Assembly: GCA_964247055.1 (NCBI GenBank)
Contig: OZ176054.1
Span: 4,774,001-4,838,000, forward strand
Reading direction: 5' to 3'
DNA: 64,000 nt
Origin: Paragordius varius
Taxonomy: Eukaryota; Nematomorpha
In this document: in pieces, positions 24,981 through 40,500 of the stretch
Position numbering within the stretch: the stretch's first letter is position 1
Layout: every line of letters starts with the position of its first letter
Translations under genes and position numbers: made by a program
The notes under the pieces: model-generated
What the model was told of the DNA's origin: nothing
The model's database searches: none
The model's input: only the letters and a program-made list of their open reading frames with translations

Positions 24981-27900
24981 TCAAAATACATAATCCGCAG
25001 TTGCCATTTCAATGGCCCATAAAAATTTATCCCTTTGGGTTTTATTATACAATTTTGCAATGTTAATGTCATGCTTCTTGCACCTGTAAACATAAAAATA
25101 ATAATGATAATTTAATTAAAAATGAATGATATAAACTATGTTTTTGACAAGGTAATGTATTTTAATCAATTTACCAGGCTACAGTAATCCGTGGATCTAA
25201 ATAATTTAATTTGGACGTTCCCAGTGCAATAGTTTTATTTTCCTCCTAAATAATAAAAATTAAATAAATGTTTGTAAAAAAATTGATTTTCTTAATATCC
25301 AGAAATTTTTATGTAAAAATAACAGTAAATTTTATAACTATAAAAACCAAACATAAAAGTAAATATTTTTATAAAAACCATATTTTTTGATTCCATACCC
25401 ATATAGTTATAGTAGTCATATATAATTATGGGTATAACCAATTTACTTTTATATATTTAAACCAGACGATAGTTTATAAAGAAATCGTCAATAATAAGAA
25501 ATATGTTTTTTTTTATATAAAATATATTAGTCATTAACTAATTATTTATGTTTTGTTTTTATACTTTCAACTTTAACTGTAAAATATATAGAAGTATGAA
25601 TGCACCTTATCAGTAGCTTGTAATTCAAGCTTTAAGAGTTGTTCTTTTAACCGTTCCAATTTTTGTTTTTTCTTTGCATAAATCTGCTCATACTTTTCGT
25701 CTCGACCCTTGAGATCAGCTTTTGCTGTTTTAACTTCAGCTTTTGCCTCATTTATTAACTGTTTTTTGGCTTTAACCTAAGATATACATATATATTTTTT
25801 AAGATTTCTGATAATCATTGAATAACTATGTAAAAAAATTGATAGAAAAAAACCGGTTAAAAGAAGTTTGTTTAAAAATTGAAAAAATTGGCTAAATTCT
25901 GGAGAGGGTTTATTTTATTTGTGTGCAAATTTATTAATTTTTTTATATGCAAAGGTAGCATAAATTAAAAAATTCAGTTCTCACAATGAGTTAATTTTTA
26001 AAAAATAATCCTAAACAAGATTTAACAGCAAACTTTTTAACCTAAGTTTAAAGAAACAATAAATTACCTTTTCTTGTAAATTTTCCATTTGTTTGCCATA
26101 AGTTTTGGGTATGGTCCTTTGATGGTTACATAGTATAGCAACTGCCCTATTTGCTCGATTATAAGATAATATTTTTTCATGAACAGTGGATGAATCTGTA
26201 AAGAATGAAAGACTTTAAGAACCTTGATATACATTACTTATCCATTTATAGAATCATTATTTTGTATCAAAAATAAACGTGTCGATTTTATAAAGATTTC
26301 TATTTTAATTTTCCAGCGATACATAAATATTTATTTAACGTTAGGTTTGCAACACAGAAAAATATATAATAAACCCTTTAAAAAAGTAGAAAAAGTATTA
26401 TAATTTCCTTACCGTCAGTTAATTTATTCAACTGATCTTGTAAGGTCAAGGATGCATTGAATGTACGGAAAACTTTAGCCGTAAGTCCCTCCATTTGTTC
26501 GTTAAGATATTTATTCAAAATCTGCGTCTAACATTTTTTTAAATTTTAAAATAAAGAGTTGTGATCATGACTAGCAAAAAAATAATATAGATAATTAAAT
26601 TTTCTGGTAATTTTATTAAATATAAATTTGATGTACATAAGCGAAAACGAATTAGACATGACAAAAAACTTAATTGAAATGTGGAAAAATAAATTGGTAA
26701 CTGTTAATCGGTCAAATAATTCATCTTGCGGCTTCTTATTTTTCATAAACAATTGAATATTACGAAACACACGATGTTCAACAGGGACACGGTTTTGATA
26801 TCGTATAGAATCCTTACCTATTATTTCAAAGATAATAATATAACTTTAAAAAGAACTTTTCAGAAATTTTTTTATAGATAATAAAAATGTATATATTTCA
26901 AGACAAATTTTAATTATAGTTGTAATTTGTAATTACCAGCACATATAATATAAAAAGTGTATTTCATAATAAATTTTGTTCTTTAGTAACTATATCAATT
27001 CAAAAAAAATTATAATCAAAAAATTTAAAAGAAAAAATAGCTATCTTTAGTATAATCAACATAAATTTCAATATTTTTTCGCATAACTATGTTATTGATA
27101 AAAAAATAACCAAAACTATTTGACTATAATTAGAGAACAGAGTTAACTATTTTACCAAGGAAATCAAAATCTATGACATATTCCTCATTATCCTCCGTTT
27201 TTTCTTGCAAAGATAAATGTTCAACTCGTAAACTACAACAACCTACTGTATCAGCCGTGTCATCGTCCTTTTCATTCCCGGCTCTTAAGGCAAGCTAAAA
27301 AAAATATTTTTTTTTAATTATTATACGATAAATTTATTGTGTTTGCTCTCCTTATACGCTACATTTTTTACATATTCAGTTTAAATATATTGAAAATATT
27401 GTCGAATTTCTAAACCATTAGTATTATTGAGATTAAAACAAAATTTTATTTACTCATTCAAAATTATAACAAACATTAATGAAGTTAATTAGCTAGTTCC
27501 ATAATATATAAAAAGTGTTTAATTTTCCCATTTTTTGTCCCCATAAAAACGAGGCTAATAGAATAGATAAAAAAATACAAAGGTATTAATGCATTTTGTT
27601 GATAAACACAAAATCTACATTAACCATTTAAGAATTACTTTATCGATAAAGTAGAGAGCAACACCCCTCTGCCTCTCCAACATAGATTTACTGCGCCAAT
27701 CCAATTGATATTGTGCACGGATTTTGTCAACCAGCGTTTTTAATCTCCTAGCCGTTTCATATTTCATCCAATCTTTCTCGCCCTTTAAATTAACAAAAAA
27801 ATTCATTTTAATGAACAAAAACTATTATACTTACAATTTTATCAAACAAAATAATCTTTTATTAAAGGAATTAAAACAAAAAAGAAATATATATAAAGAA

Positions 27901-30900
27901 TTAATCAACATTTAAATATAGGTATAATTCATGGGGTCTACAGACTTTATGTACGGCCCGCGAAAAATTTGGAACTTCATATTCGCAAAAAAAGCTCACA
28001 AAATCTTAGTAAAATTGAAATTTCTTAAACGTTTTTCTAAATAAGTTTAATTGGCAAAAACTAGAAAAATCGTTTTGCATTTGCAATTCACAGTTTTTAT
28101 AAATTATTAATAACCATGTATATTTGAAATGCTGACCGCGAAGGCAATAGGTGTTGGAGACACCAATAAATCATTATATCATTGTTAAATCGATGCTTAA
28201 ATTAAAAACTAATTTATAAAATATAAAAATTAAACACCATATAATCTAAATGTTTATTTTCAATTCTAATATCATTTCCATTTCAAAACTCAAAAATTAA
28301 ACAAAACTTTATTGAAAATAAAACCTATCAATAACTCTTATTTTATCAATGCCTAAATTGAAAATTAATCAACAATATATGCTTAAATTAAAAAATAAAT
28401 ATGCATTATATATATTTTTTTAAACTTTGAGTTTAGAGGACGGATTTAACATGACATATTTGATGGATTGTTGTATATTCTCAGTCCAACTAGCCAGCCA
28501 AGTTACCGTGTTATCGTGTTTTATTTCCTTCCATCTATGGCCGGCAGGGGGTGTGGGGATTTTTCCATTCCTAAAATTAGCAAAGAATAAAAATAATGTT
28601 CTTACGAAAAAAATAATACAAATATAATATGAAAAATGTCTAAGATATTTGCTTTAAACTATATAATTTAAATGGATGTAAACAATGTGGCAAAATAATG
28701 AATTTAGAAAAAGCATGAAAATGATAATACTTTAAAATAAATTATCTAATTACATACATATATATTATAAATTTAAAATTTTTAATCACAATTCAATATT
28801 TTTATCATTCATGGGCAATTCATCAAAAAAAATTACAGAGTATACAAAAACTAACCATTATTTTTTGAAAGAGTTTTAGTAGATATAAAAATATATTATA
28901 TGGATATTATTTACGAAAAAAATTCTTTAATACAAACTATTTGCAGAGTTTTAGAGTATATTATACAAACACGTAAAAAATGAAACCATTTTTTTAAAAA
29001 GACCGCACTTTTTTAAACCTAGATTTTATATATAACTCATTGCTTTGTAGTTGTAAAATAAAAAAGTTTGATTGTCTTTATATACCATTAACAACTCACA
29101 TTCACCTTTAATTCAAATCTCCTTTGATAATTCCCTTTCGATCAATTCGAATTCACCCCTAAACATTTCATACACCCCAAAATAAAATATGTGCTTTTGG
29201 ATATGAAATATCTATTTATTGCACAGTTTATTATTTTTTCTGTATTATGTTAACTTCAAAAATTCCATTTTTTAAAAATATAAAAAAAATATAGGTTATT
29301 GATATTTAGAAACACCTTATTCAATTTAGGGTGAATGGCCAAGGTTCAAGGACGAAATAATTTGTTCAAGGTAAAACTTTAGGCGTTAATTATAAATATT
29401 AAAAATGTTTAATTAAATTTATATGTATATATTACTTTCCACAATTTATGATAACGTCTTCGGGTTGAATCCGACGTTTAAGCATACCCATTTTGGGGTG
29501 ATCGCCTCGTCCCCGGAATAAACCGGGTGGTTCAATTTTGTAATTACCAATTTTTTGAGGGCGCCCATCCAAAATACAAACGCCGTATTTGTTTTGAAGG
29601 GCTTCTTGTTCTTGTTTAATTTTCTATACCAGATCGTATGAAATAATCAGTTAGATATTTTTTTCTAATATTTTTCTATACTTAACTTAAATATTAAAAT
29701 TATAAATCGTATAAAAACAAAACATAGAAAATAAAATTGTTTTTATGTAAAGGAATTTTATAATCTTGAATTTTTGTAAAATTTATCGTTGCGATAAACG
29801 AATAAAGTTTGAAATTACCAATTGTAATCTTAAAGTTTATAAGACAAACACAAATCTCTATAAGAAGGAGATTAGCTTATTACTTTTTAAGTTTTGTTTT
29901 AAAACAATAAGATATTAGTAAAAAAATAACCAATTTTTCTTCCTTTGTCATGTTTTTTCTTTCCTCACTCTTAAGTTTATAGTAATGAGCAATGGCTGTA
30001 AAATCACATTTGGTTAAATCGGTTATGAGGAGCCGTTCCTCTTTACTCATAACCTAAAATATGTGTAATAAAAACGGTTAATAATTGTAAGAATTAAAAA
30101 ATTTCTAATAAATTTATTAGAATATGGATTGCTAACAGTGTGTCATCCAAAATGCTTTAAGAATATATAATTTTACATTTAAAGTTAAAGGATGGTAAAT
30201 AAAGCGCAAAAATTATTTTGCCCACAAAATATTTAAAATCCGCTCTAATAAGTTAATTTAATTAAATGATTATTATGTAATAAAAAATAGCCCATTTAAT
30301 ATAATTAAACATATATTACAACGTAAAAAACATTTGTGATGAAAAATATTTAAAATTCCGTATAAAGCTTACCTTTCGCCAATCTTTGAAAAAGTTTTCA
30401 TTAAATTTTTCCTTGGTGACATAATCATGTTCTATCATTCGCGCATAAAATCCGGCAACCTCCTCAGCTTCGGGTGAAAGTTTTACAACATTCCCTAAAC
30501 ATATATAACATGTATATCTAGAAATTTTACAAAAAATAGACATAATTAGTTTCAAATATTGAGATTGTTAGTAAAATCAATCAAAAAAGTTTCAAAGTCA
30601 CATGGTGTTTTTAATTTTTTAGCTTAATGAGTCATTTTAGTAATATATTTGTAGGTTTATGCCAATTGGGTTCATATTAAACAATCGAAAAATTAGCGCA
30701 AATACTAAACTAATCTTTTTTGCGTGTTAAATGCCTTCCTTCCAATACACAAATTAAATTTAGCTTAAATATTAATTAATCCCACACTTATAACAATAAT
30801 AAACTAACCATCATATTTGAAATGAATATTATTGGGTAAGGGTTCATAATCAGGGGCAAATATTGGGCCTTGATGTTCCAGAGTGTGCCATTTTACCCCA

Positions 30901-33309
30901 TCTTCTCTCATATCCTCTTCCCACCTAAACAGATCATAAATTTAAAATTAAATTAAAAAAATCGAGAAAACATCATGGTATTTACCCACAAATTTTAATA
31001 TCAATAAACCCATAATCAAAAAGTATGTATTAAATATGAATTTACATGTTAATAAATTCGGATTTGTGATGCATTATATATGTTAATATAAAATTTTGCC
31101 AAAAACGAACTAATTAAAAGAGATATAAATACTAAACATTTAATATTATTAATTTTGCCATTATTTTTGTCCCCACCCTTTATGTCAATCGTTTGAATGG
31201 TTAATTTTGAGACAATTTTTATCAACAAAAATCGAATTTGTTTCCACATAATTACACTTATACCATTTCCACACATGGGGTTGGTCTCCTCCTTGTTGTT
31301 CATGTTCAATTTTAACCTCTAATTTTCGTTCAGTTTTTATACTTTTTATACTATCCTTGCCTTTAAGGCTAGCCGTAGTTTTACTGGAACTTTTAATGCT
31401 CGTTTTTGTGGAGGTAGAACTAACAGAAGTCTTAGATTTCTTTTGTTCAAACGAAGAATTTTCAGTATCAAATTCTGTTTTAATGCGTTTTTTACTATCA
31501 GGCGGTGTAATTTTTGATGATCCGGATTCTAATTATATGAAAAAATAAGTTAAAGACAAAACGTGGATAAAATACAAATATTTTTTAACCCTTAATTTTT
31601 CAATTTAGTTAAATGATTACGATTGAGAATAATACAATTAAGATTGTTGCCTATTTAAATTTCAATATTTCTTTTCAAAACAGGTTAATAAATCAAGAAA
31701 TATATGGTTTTTATTCTAAAAATATTAATCTTTTCATAATTAAAAATTTATAAAGTAAAAATTATATAGATTAACTATTAAAAATATCGCTTATCATTGT
31801 TCATATGCAAACTTTTTTATGCGCAAAAAATCCCGACAAATTTTCAAGTAAATTATTAATAAAAAGTTAAATTTGATTTGTTCAGGAAAAAGTATTGCGA
31901 AAGAAAGGTCATTTTTCATGAAGAGAAATTAATAAATGGACTTTGAACCATATAGTAGCGTAAGGTAAAAAACAACAAATGGTTAAAAATAAACAAATTT
32001 TTTTCTAGATCTTAACTAAATCGTGTTTATCTCTTTATGGACAAACTTTATATTATATCATACGCTAGTGGAAAAATGTATAAAATTTTATAGAATCTAA
32101 AATTTCAATTTTTTTTATTACTGATAGGAGAAGGTGTATGTGATTCATGTTCACGTTTAATGGATTTGCCAGAATCGGAGGATTTTTTAATATGATTGGA
32201 AATGGTCTAAATTATATGAGAAAAAATAAAATAAACTTGTACAAAAAAGGACAATATTTATTTCATATTTCAAATTAATTTACAAAATAATATTGTGCAA
32301 CAAAATATAATATAATATAAAAAACATTAAATTTTACTATTTGGTTTAATTTTTTGAATGTAATTATAATATATTTTTCGTGTATAAGATAAGAAAAACC
32401 TAATGGTTACTTCTCTTAAAAAGCACTTAATTACTATCAGATTATTTTAGATGTTTTTTCCCTTAAATTTAAAAATATATAAATTTTTAAAATAACCTAT
32501 AAATGTTATCTGAGGAGTTAACTAAAACTTATCCGGAAAATAAAAAAACTCGTAGTTTACGTAAAAGCACATACATTATCGTTATAATATAGCTAAGAAA
32601 ATGGAATATATAATTAAAAAAAAAGAATAAAAATATATAATAAACAGCATATTATGTTTTATACGATTTTAAACAAAAAATTTTATGTGAAAAAACACAC
32701 GTATATACATATGTATAGATACAGTAGCATACGGATAAAACGAACAAATAGAATAATTAAAAAAATTCCCATCCTAAAACATTAAGTTTGTTTTATACCA
32801 GACCCTACTGTAAAATAAAAAATACCTCTTTAGTCGGTGAAGTATTGTATTCCAATTTAACTTTATCGCCCATTATCTTTTTTTGTGGCGTAGTAGTATT
32901 CATAATTTCTTTTTTAATCGACACTGTTTTGTTTTGTGTAGCGTTTTGGGTCCTTTTTTCAGCTTGAGCTTTATTCAATTTAACACTCAAGGGTATGTCA
33001 TCATCATCATCTTCAGAAGACATAATTTTAGATTTTTTATTCAGGCCTTTTGAGTTGGCATTAATTGAAATCTTTGATTTGCTAGCGTTTTGTTCATTTT
33101 TAGGGATTGTTGTTTTAGATGTGGAAAGAGGTTTAGCCACCGTCTTTAAGGGCTGAGAGGTGGATTTTGATTTACCCACAGTAGAATCGATGTTATCATT
33201 CTATGCGTGAAAATTAAACATTAAAGTTGCCCCTTAAAAATAAAAGTACCAATAAAAAATTTTGTGAATATTAATGAACGGATTACTCTAACTATCAAAA
33301 ACGCTAAAA

Positions 33310-33367
<58 letters not shown>

Positions 33368-34407
33368 TAGAAAACTTATGATTAGTTTTCAAAATTCTAG
33401 AACACATAAAAATTAACATAATGTGCCATTTAAAATAGATAAGCATATATTTATTAAGATTTTTTTATGAATCAAATATACTAAAATCTTAAACCTTACA
33501 TTATAAACAAAAAAAGCGACTACACATTTACTATAAAGAAATTATTTCGAATAGCAAAAATACTTTAGGCTCATCATGATTACTAAAAATTTATCATTTT
33601 ACACAAAATATATAATCATTTACTTTAAGAGATGGTTTAATTTTATTGAGTTTTTGGGTTAAAGGTAAATCATCATCGCTATCTTCGTCGTCTGCCATAA
33701 TAGTTCTGTTTTGTTGTGTGATTGTTTGAGTTTTGTCCATGTTTAAAGAGACCTCTGACACCATAATTGATTGAGAATCTTGATAAGGTTTAACGTCATT
33801 ATCAATTTTTTCTGTAGTAGTTTGTTGAATAATAAGAGCTGTGGTTTGGGAATGATCATAGGATATAGAAGATTCACTGGTTTTATCAAAATGGCTATTC
33901 ATACTACTTATATCATTTACAGTCAAATTTTGATTTAGGGTTGATTGATGTATATTGTTGTTTTTCCCAACAGGATTATCAACAGGGAATTTATCAATAG
34001 CAAAGGGGCTATTATTATAGGCAAAATTTTCGGTATTAGCGATCGTGGGATCAATTGTGTGAGAATTGTTTTGAGGATATCGGTAATTAGTTTGTTCCAA
34101 ATAATTATTTAAGGAATAATCCATGGATGGTTGCTGATGAAAAGGATCCATGATTGGTGATTGATTATGAATGTTTTGTTGAATGTCTGAATAATTATTG
34201 GAGTCAGACACCTAAATAATATAAATCTATAATTACTTTATGAGGGTAAGCATGATTCAAATTATTTCTTAAATCTGAATTGGGGAATTGTTTATTATGC
34301 GGTTGATGTATTAAATTCTGTGGTTGTTCATCCATAGAATAACCATTATTTAGGCTTGTATTTAATTGAGAGGGTATCGAAGATACAATATTATAATTCA
34401 TATCCAT
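24981..34407 (-). CDS. TOP1: DNA topoisomerase I (type IB)
   Basis: Nuclear enzyme that relaxes DNA supercoils through a 3'-phosphotyrosyl nick. The N-terminus (34407-34237, 34211-33624, 33200-32826, 32206-32122, 31528-31264) is Asn/Gln-, Ser- and Lys-rich with acidic patches ([14 protein letters not shown]), a disordered nuclear-targeting region. The core follows: [24 protein letters not shown] (30924-30809), [40 protein letters not shown] (near 29500), [20 protein letters not shown] (near 28500), [58 protein letters not shown] coiled linker near 25620-25780 precedes [15 protein letters not shown] with the active-site tyrosine, and the end is [20 protein letters not shown] then VF. Catalytic Arg (ALRAG), Lys (GKDS), Arg (VFRT), His (NHQR) and Tyr are all present. 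About 15 exons; the first intron is 25 nt, the rest about 100-850 nt. It shares a 134-bp promoter gap with DCTN1. Confidence 0.93.
27928..28168. mobile_element. Probable hAT-type MITE in a TOP1 intron
   Basis: Left atggggtctacagacttt...cggcccgcg and right gaccgcgaaggcaataggtg then ttggagacaccaa read as imperfect inverted repeats of the hAT form. The target duplication is not clear. Confidence 0.45.
29085..29372. mobile_element. TA-type MITE in a TOP1 intron
   Basis: Starts ta|ccattaacaactcacattca, like the copy at 21107. Repeated ttcgaattcaccc words lie near the left end, and gggtgaatggccaaggttca with ttgttcaagg|ta lies at the right. The right tip is decayed. Confidence 0.5.
33313..33364. 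repeat. (TA)n microsatellite in a TOP1 intron
   Basis: About 26 uninterrupted TA units. Confidence 0.95.
34212..34236 (-). other. TOP1: 25-nt intron in TOP1
   Basis: On the minus strand, GT..AG. Removal joins NHAYPHK to [12 protein letters not shown] in frame, linking the two N-terminal open frames. Without it the first frame stops within 10 codons. Confidence 0.7.
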
Positions 34408-34541
34408 ACAAAATTTTAGATATTGGCGATCAATGGAGGAGCATAGGTCGAAATTATTTTACAATGCAAACAAACAGCAAAATGTTCACCGTATGAACAT
34501 TGGCACATGTGGTAAAATTTGTACGGCAATACAAATAATTT
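34408..34541. promoter_or_regulatory. Bidirectional promoter gap TOP1/DCTN1
   Basis: The two start codons are 134 bp apart and face away from each other, so both core promoters and 5' UTRs must fit here or overlap the genes. No TATA box is convincing. An imperfect inverted word (tgttcaccg/tatgaaca) lies near 34480-34500. Confidence 0.6.
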
Positions 34542-37500
34542 ATGTCGGCAGAGCTATCGATTGATCAACGCGTTATAATAGGTGGACGAAAGGTTGGTAC
34601 GATAGCTTTTATTGGAAAAACACAATTTTCAGAGGGAGAATGGGTATATTATTCTATTATTTTTAAGATTGGTGTCATACTAGATAAGCCCATTGGAAAA
34701 AATGACGGATCCGTTAATAATATCAGATATTTTGCATGTCAAGATAAATACGGTTTGTTTGTGAAATCAAATCAAGTTTTTTTATTTATATACTATAAGA
34801 TAAAACCTTATAACCAAACCTCCAATGATAGTCTATTAAGCATTAAAGAGGAAAACCGTTCATCATCATCAATTAATGAGCCTCTAGTATTTGAAGAAAA
34901 AGATAATAAAGCAATTTTGAGCGAAGATAAGTCTACCGATAACACTCTCATTCAAATGAAGATTCAATTGGTTGCAAAAGAACAAATAATTGCGCAATTA
35001 AAAGAAAAAATTGCCGATTTTGAGGACAAATTGGAGGTATTGAAATCTAAACGAGCAGAAGACAGGGCTAAGTTAAAAGAAATCGAAAAATTAAAGATTC
35101 AATTGCAACAAGTTTCTTTATAGTTTGCTATTTAATTAGCTCCTTGAATATAAATTGAAAATGATGGAATCTCACACTAGATTGCAACAAGAATTGAAAG
35201 CCACCAAAACGGTAATTACCTAATATTATATTGTGTCCTATCATTTTTATGTATCTAATAACCACTTATTGAAATTTTTGGGTTTGTAAATTTAGATGGT
35301 ACATGGTTTAATTACAATAAAATAATTTTTAATTTTATTTCTAACTCATATTATTTAATTTATTCAATATTATTTAACTCAAATTCACCATTAAACAACA
35401 AATTTACTCTTCAGGGAAAATTCATAATTAGGATTTAATATTTGTTTCATATAGTTTTTATATCATTACCATAGTGTATTCAACTTTTTATAAAATCTAT
35501 AATAATTATATAAATATATCATGTCAGGGCAAATAATTAAAAAAAGTTACTTATCAGTTTTAAAAGTTAAAATTTGTAAATGGTTAAAAGCTGGCTTAAT
35601 ATACGAAATTGTGAACTCGGACAAAATTTAATAACTATTATAATTTAATCCAGTGATATATTATTATTTTCATTGTGAATTTAAAATTTGCAAACTAATC
35701 GGAAAATTAAATTTTCAGGGGTTAATTTGAAGGTTACATGAGATACATATTTAAGTTTATAACAATACAAATTTTTTAATGTTAAACCACGCCTTTTAAT
35801 TACTGTTCTTTTAGTATTTCGTTAAGTTAGCTTAGAAACATTGGTAATAAAATTTATTAATGGGCCATTATTTTAGGAATTGGAGGAAACCAAAGAAAAA
35901 TATACCGATTTCGATAATCAAATACAAGAATTATCCGATTTATTAGAAATGGCTACTTTGGATAAAGAAATGGCTGAAGAAAAGGTTGGCATTTATTTTT
36001 AAATTTAATATTTACAATTAATATTCTATATTTTTAGTTTTTTATAATTCACCTATATTTTTTAATTGCGTATGTATGTAGCTAGACGGATTACAATCAC
36101 AAATCGAAACACTTCGGGAAGAATTGAATGATAAAACCCTGAAATACAATGTTTTGTTAGATGAAACTAAAACAAAACGTATTTTTTTTAATTTATTGAT
36201 TAAATAGCGAAAAAAATTTTTTTAACCAAATACTCTTGTAATCAAGGATCACTTTTACAATAATAATAATAGTTTCGTAAATAGAATATACACACGGATT
36301 ATATTTATAAATGAGTTTCATACATGAAAAATTAAAAATAGCTCACAATTAAAAAATTTCAAACATCAATCTTTGCGATCATATTTTTTTCTGAATTAAT
36401 TTAGTGGTGGACGCATCAGGGTTGACAGGAAAAGATTTAGATGGGATACCTCATGTAACTTTACATCAATACCGCTTATTGGACGATCAAAATGCAAAAT
36501 TAAAAGAAGGATTAATAAAGTTTTCATAAGTTTCTTACTTGGTTTTTTTTTCTTTAAATATTACATTAATATTTAACTGCTTAGCATTAAAGTAAATATA
36601 AAGAGTAGATTAGTATTTTTATACAAGAAAAATATTTTTTAAATCATATCTACGATGTTGCAATCACAGATGTACACTGGTAAAACATGCAATTTTATTT
36701 ATCAATATTGGAATTAGGTGATAAAATATCTAAGGTTCAAATTTAATAATAATTAGTGTCTCAATTTTTATTTGTTAATAAGTAATCAATAAAAATGCTT
36801 CTGCTGGCCACATTCGAAAAATATGTGTGCATTATTAAATATTTAATAAGATATACAGATAAGAAAAAAATTGCGAATACAATAGTACTACTTATATCTC
36901 ATTTTTCTAATCTGTTACTATAATAGGGTGAGAAATTTTATAATACCAAGCTTATTTTTTGAATTTGGAACATGATATATATTTAGAAATTTTTATATAT
37001 TCCGCGGGCTGATAAAATATTTTGGAATGCCGCATTGGGGTCGCATTTTGCGCACCCTACGTCTATCTAATAAATTACTGCAATAAATTTTATATATATA
37101 TAACATTTTAAGTATCAAATAATTAAATTATGTCCTAAAAAAGAATTATTGTTATAATACATTTTATAAATATAATCTTAGATTACGAGATATGTTGGCT
37201 ACCGAAAAAGCAGATCGGATAAAATTAAACAAAGAACTTGACGAGGTTCGGAGGAATGAAACCGCACTCCTTAAAGAGCGTGATAAATTAGCCACAAAAT
37301 TGAAAGAATCCGAAATATCAGTTTTTGAATTAAGGTTGTGCATAGTCTATGCACTTTTATAATAGATACATGAATCATATATTAATACCCTTTTTCTGAT
37401 TTAGGATAAATTTATTAAATTTATATAAATTCCGCGTAATTTCAAAATGTCTTTAATAATTTTTATTATCTGATCAATATTAAAACACAAATAAAAAATT

Positions 37501-40500
37501 TTACCTTAAAATATTGTGAATGTGATAATAACGCTTAGGTTGTGAATATGTTTAATAAAAAAATTTAAGATAATTGCTATTTTTTTAATTTATTTTCTTA
37601 AATAGGGAACAGGTTGATGCATCTTTGGGAGCAGAGGAAATGATTGAAGCTTTAACCAACAAATATTTGGATTACGAACAGAAAAATACAGAATTAAGCG
37701 AAGCGCTAGAGGATTTGGAAAAATTACAGGATATCAATGAAGAGATTCAGGTAGATAATTACTGTATAATAATCTTATACAAATATCAGCAAAGTTATGA
37801 TTTTAAATTAATTTATTAATAAATTTTTGTTAAAAACATCTAACAACACTAAAATATTTTATATAAATAATGAGGTATATAACAATAAATAATTTGATTA
37901 TTGGATTGCTGTTCTTTAATTCTTCTTATCAGCTGAATATATTTTTTTCTTTAAATGATGTGATTAATTTCTTTTGAGAGTCGTTTAATATCATTTTTAT
38001 GAAATGGTTTGAATAATTTTGATTTGTATGATCTAATAACAATGGAGCTAATAAAATAAATTTTTGCTGGATTATAAATTTAAAATAAAGGCAAGTTTTT
38101 TAAGCTCGCTTATATTTAAAGCATTGTTTTACATATTTAAGAAACAATAAACTGTTGTTGTACTTTTAGATAATTAATAACAAAAATTCAATTTTTGTTT
38201 TCCATTAAAAAATCTAAGATAGGCACGCATTTTTAAATATATTTTTATGTGTGTGTGTGTTTTTATTAGGAAAATTTCAAAGAAATCGAGCGTGAATTAC
38301 GTCAAGAAAGGGATAAAATGGAAATTCAACTTGAACGACAAACCCAAAAATTAAATGTCACCCTAGCAAGTGTGCGTGAATACGAAGCCACTACGCTAAA
38401 ATATCGTCAATTGGTGTCCGATTTGAGGGCCAAAAACCAAGAAATGTCCATACAAATTCAACAACTCCATGTTAGGATTAAAATGTTGGAGGTACATTGT
38501 GATGATAATCAAATTTCACTCATTGCAAGTGCCAATATGTCTAAACGTGATAAAAAGTACCATAAGGCAGCTAATACCAATAGTTTTTCCAGTAAATTTT
38601 CAACTACCTTAACTTCCCAGGCACATTGTGGTACTGTAGAGGTGGAAATGTTTACTCAATTACTTTTATGGCGAATGAATGGCTTAGTGAACAATTACAA
38701 AGGGGAAATGGAAAAATTAAAGATGTTAGATGTCATAGATCAAAATTTATTCATAGCTCTCTTTACAGTTTCCACTGATACACAACTAATTTACCTAGAA
38801 ACATACAATGCTCTGGCTGAATTGATAAAAGAAGGCTGCAATATAAATCAACCATTTACATTAGTTAATTTGTTATCGTTTTCCAATGTTTTTAATGAGT
38901 TACCAATTGATAAATCCATGATTGGTAACAACAATGCTTCTTACCTACTCTTTATCGAGTCTTTAAAATTATGGGCAATTACAATTGTTGCATTAGATTT
39001 TTTGAGTTTGTTAACGATGAAAGAGGTTTCACATATTGACCCATCTACCTTTATTTTAATACCAATGGTACAAACAACTGATTCGCAAAATGAGGCACTC
39101 ATGAAAGATTTGGATAAAAGATTAGATAGCTTAACCTCCGTTTCAAATAAATTATTTTTAAATGCCATATATTCATTTCAGTTTTTGTACGCAGTATTTA
39201 ATAGCATAAAGAATAATGATAATAATGAAAGCTTCGTAGACACGTATAAGCAATTGTTGTCTGATATGAGTGAAGCATTCAAAGTACTTTTTTCACCTGA
39301 TGGGAACCAGTTTAATTCTACTCATCAAAATAATTTTCAACACACTAATTTAATCAATCATTTTGTGTTACGTTTCAATAATACGCAACCCTTGGAAATA
39401 CAAAGCAAAACAACAGAATCTTGCTTTAATCTAATTTCAGAGTCTGAATCAAATAAAAATTTGGATAATAAAACTTTGACCTTGAATGAAACGTGTTCAG
39501 TGCTTTTGGGCAGCTATGCTATTGATTATCAAATGTATCAAGCGTTAGAAATATATACCCAAACGCTTGAATACTCTTTTGTCGAATTGGAAAATTTTTA
39601 TCAATTAGATGTGTCCTCAATTGACGATGCATTAACTAACTTGGATAAAAATGTTGATGAAGGTTAACCATATATAATGGGCATATTATTTTATGTATTA
39701 ATACTATAAAAAACTCAAATTTTGCTTACCCATTTTATTGATTGATGTCCATATTAAATATTGTTTCGCATTAAAATTTTTAATTGTTGAAACCGCCCTT
39801 AATATTTTTTTAAAAATAGTCAATATATGTATGTGTAATATTTTCTCCCAGATAACAATGCATCTTTTCTCTTCAATTCATACACAAAGTCAAAGAATCT
39901 CGTCCACAAAATTCGTTTAGCCTTACAACAAATCATTCGTCACCATGTAATGAAATTGATTTCACCACTTTTGAACATTTTTACATCAAATACAACGCCT
40001 AACGCATCTATGGCTAATTCAATAAGTACCCTACTTTTTGGAGGTCTAAAAGATTCGAACACTGAACCTAATACGATAGATTTCATACAAGCGATGATTT
40101 TAGACGACAAAATCCATTATTCTCCGGATGTTATAGATCAAAAAATCGTTCAAATTTTGGCAATCTACACAACAATGTCCAACAATGTTAGTAACCCGAA
40201 AAATATTTCTGGTGAAAAAGGCTTACGCTACCATATACTTTCTTGGTATCAAGCCATACATTGTTTAACAGTATTTATGACACGAATGGCGCTTATTCAT
40301 GCCACAGCATTAAAACCAAAAATGTCCGCAGATGTTTCCGAGCGAAATGTGATATCGACTGAATCCCAAGCAGAATTTACACTGCCATTACTAAAAGACA
40401 AAATAATTTCAGATTATTACAACGATGAAACATGTAATTTCGTACCAGAAAACGTGAATGTTAATTTAGCTTACAAAGAAGAGTTGAAAACATTGCTTTC

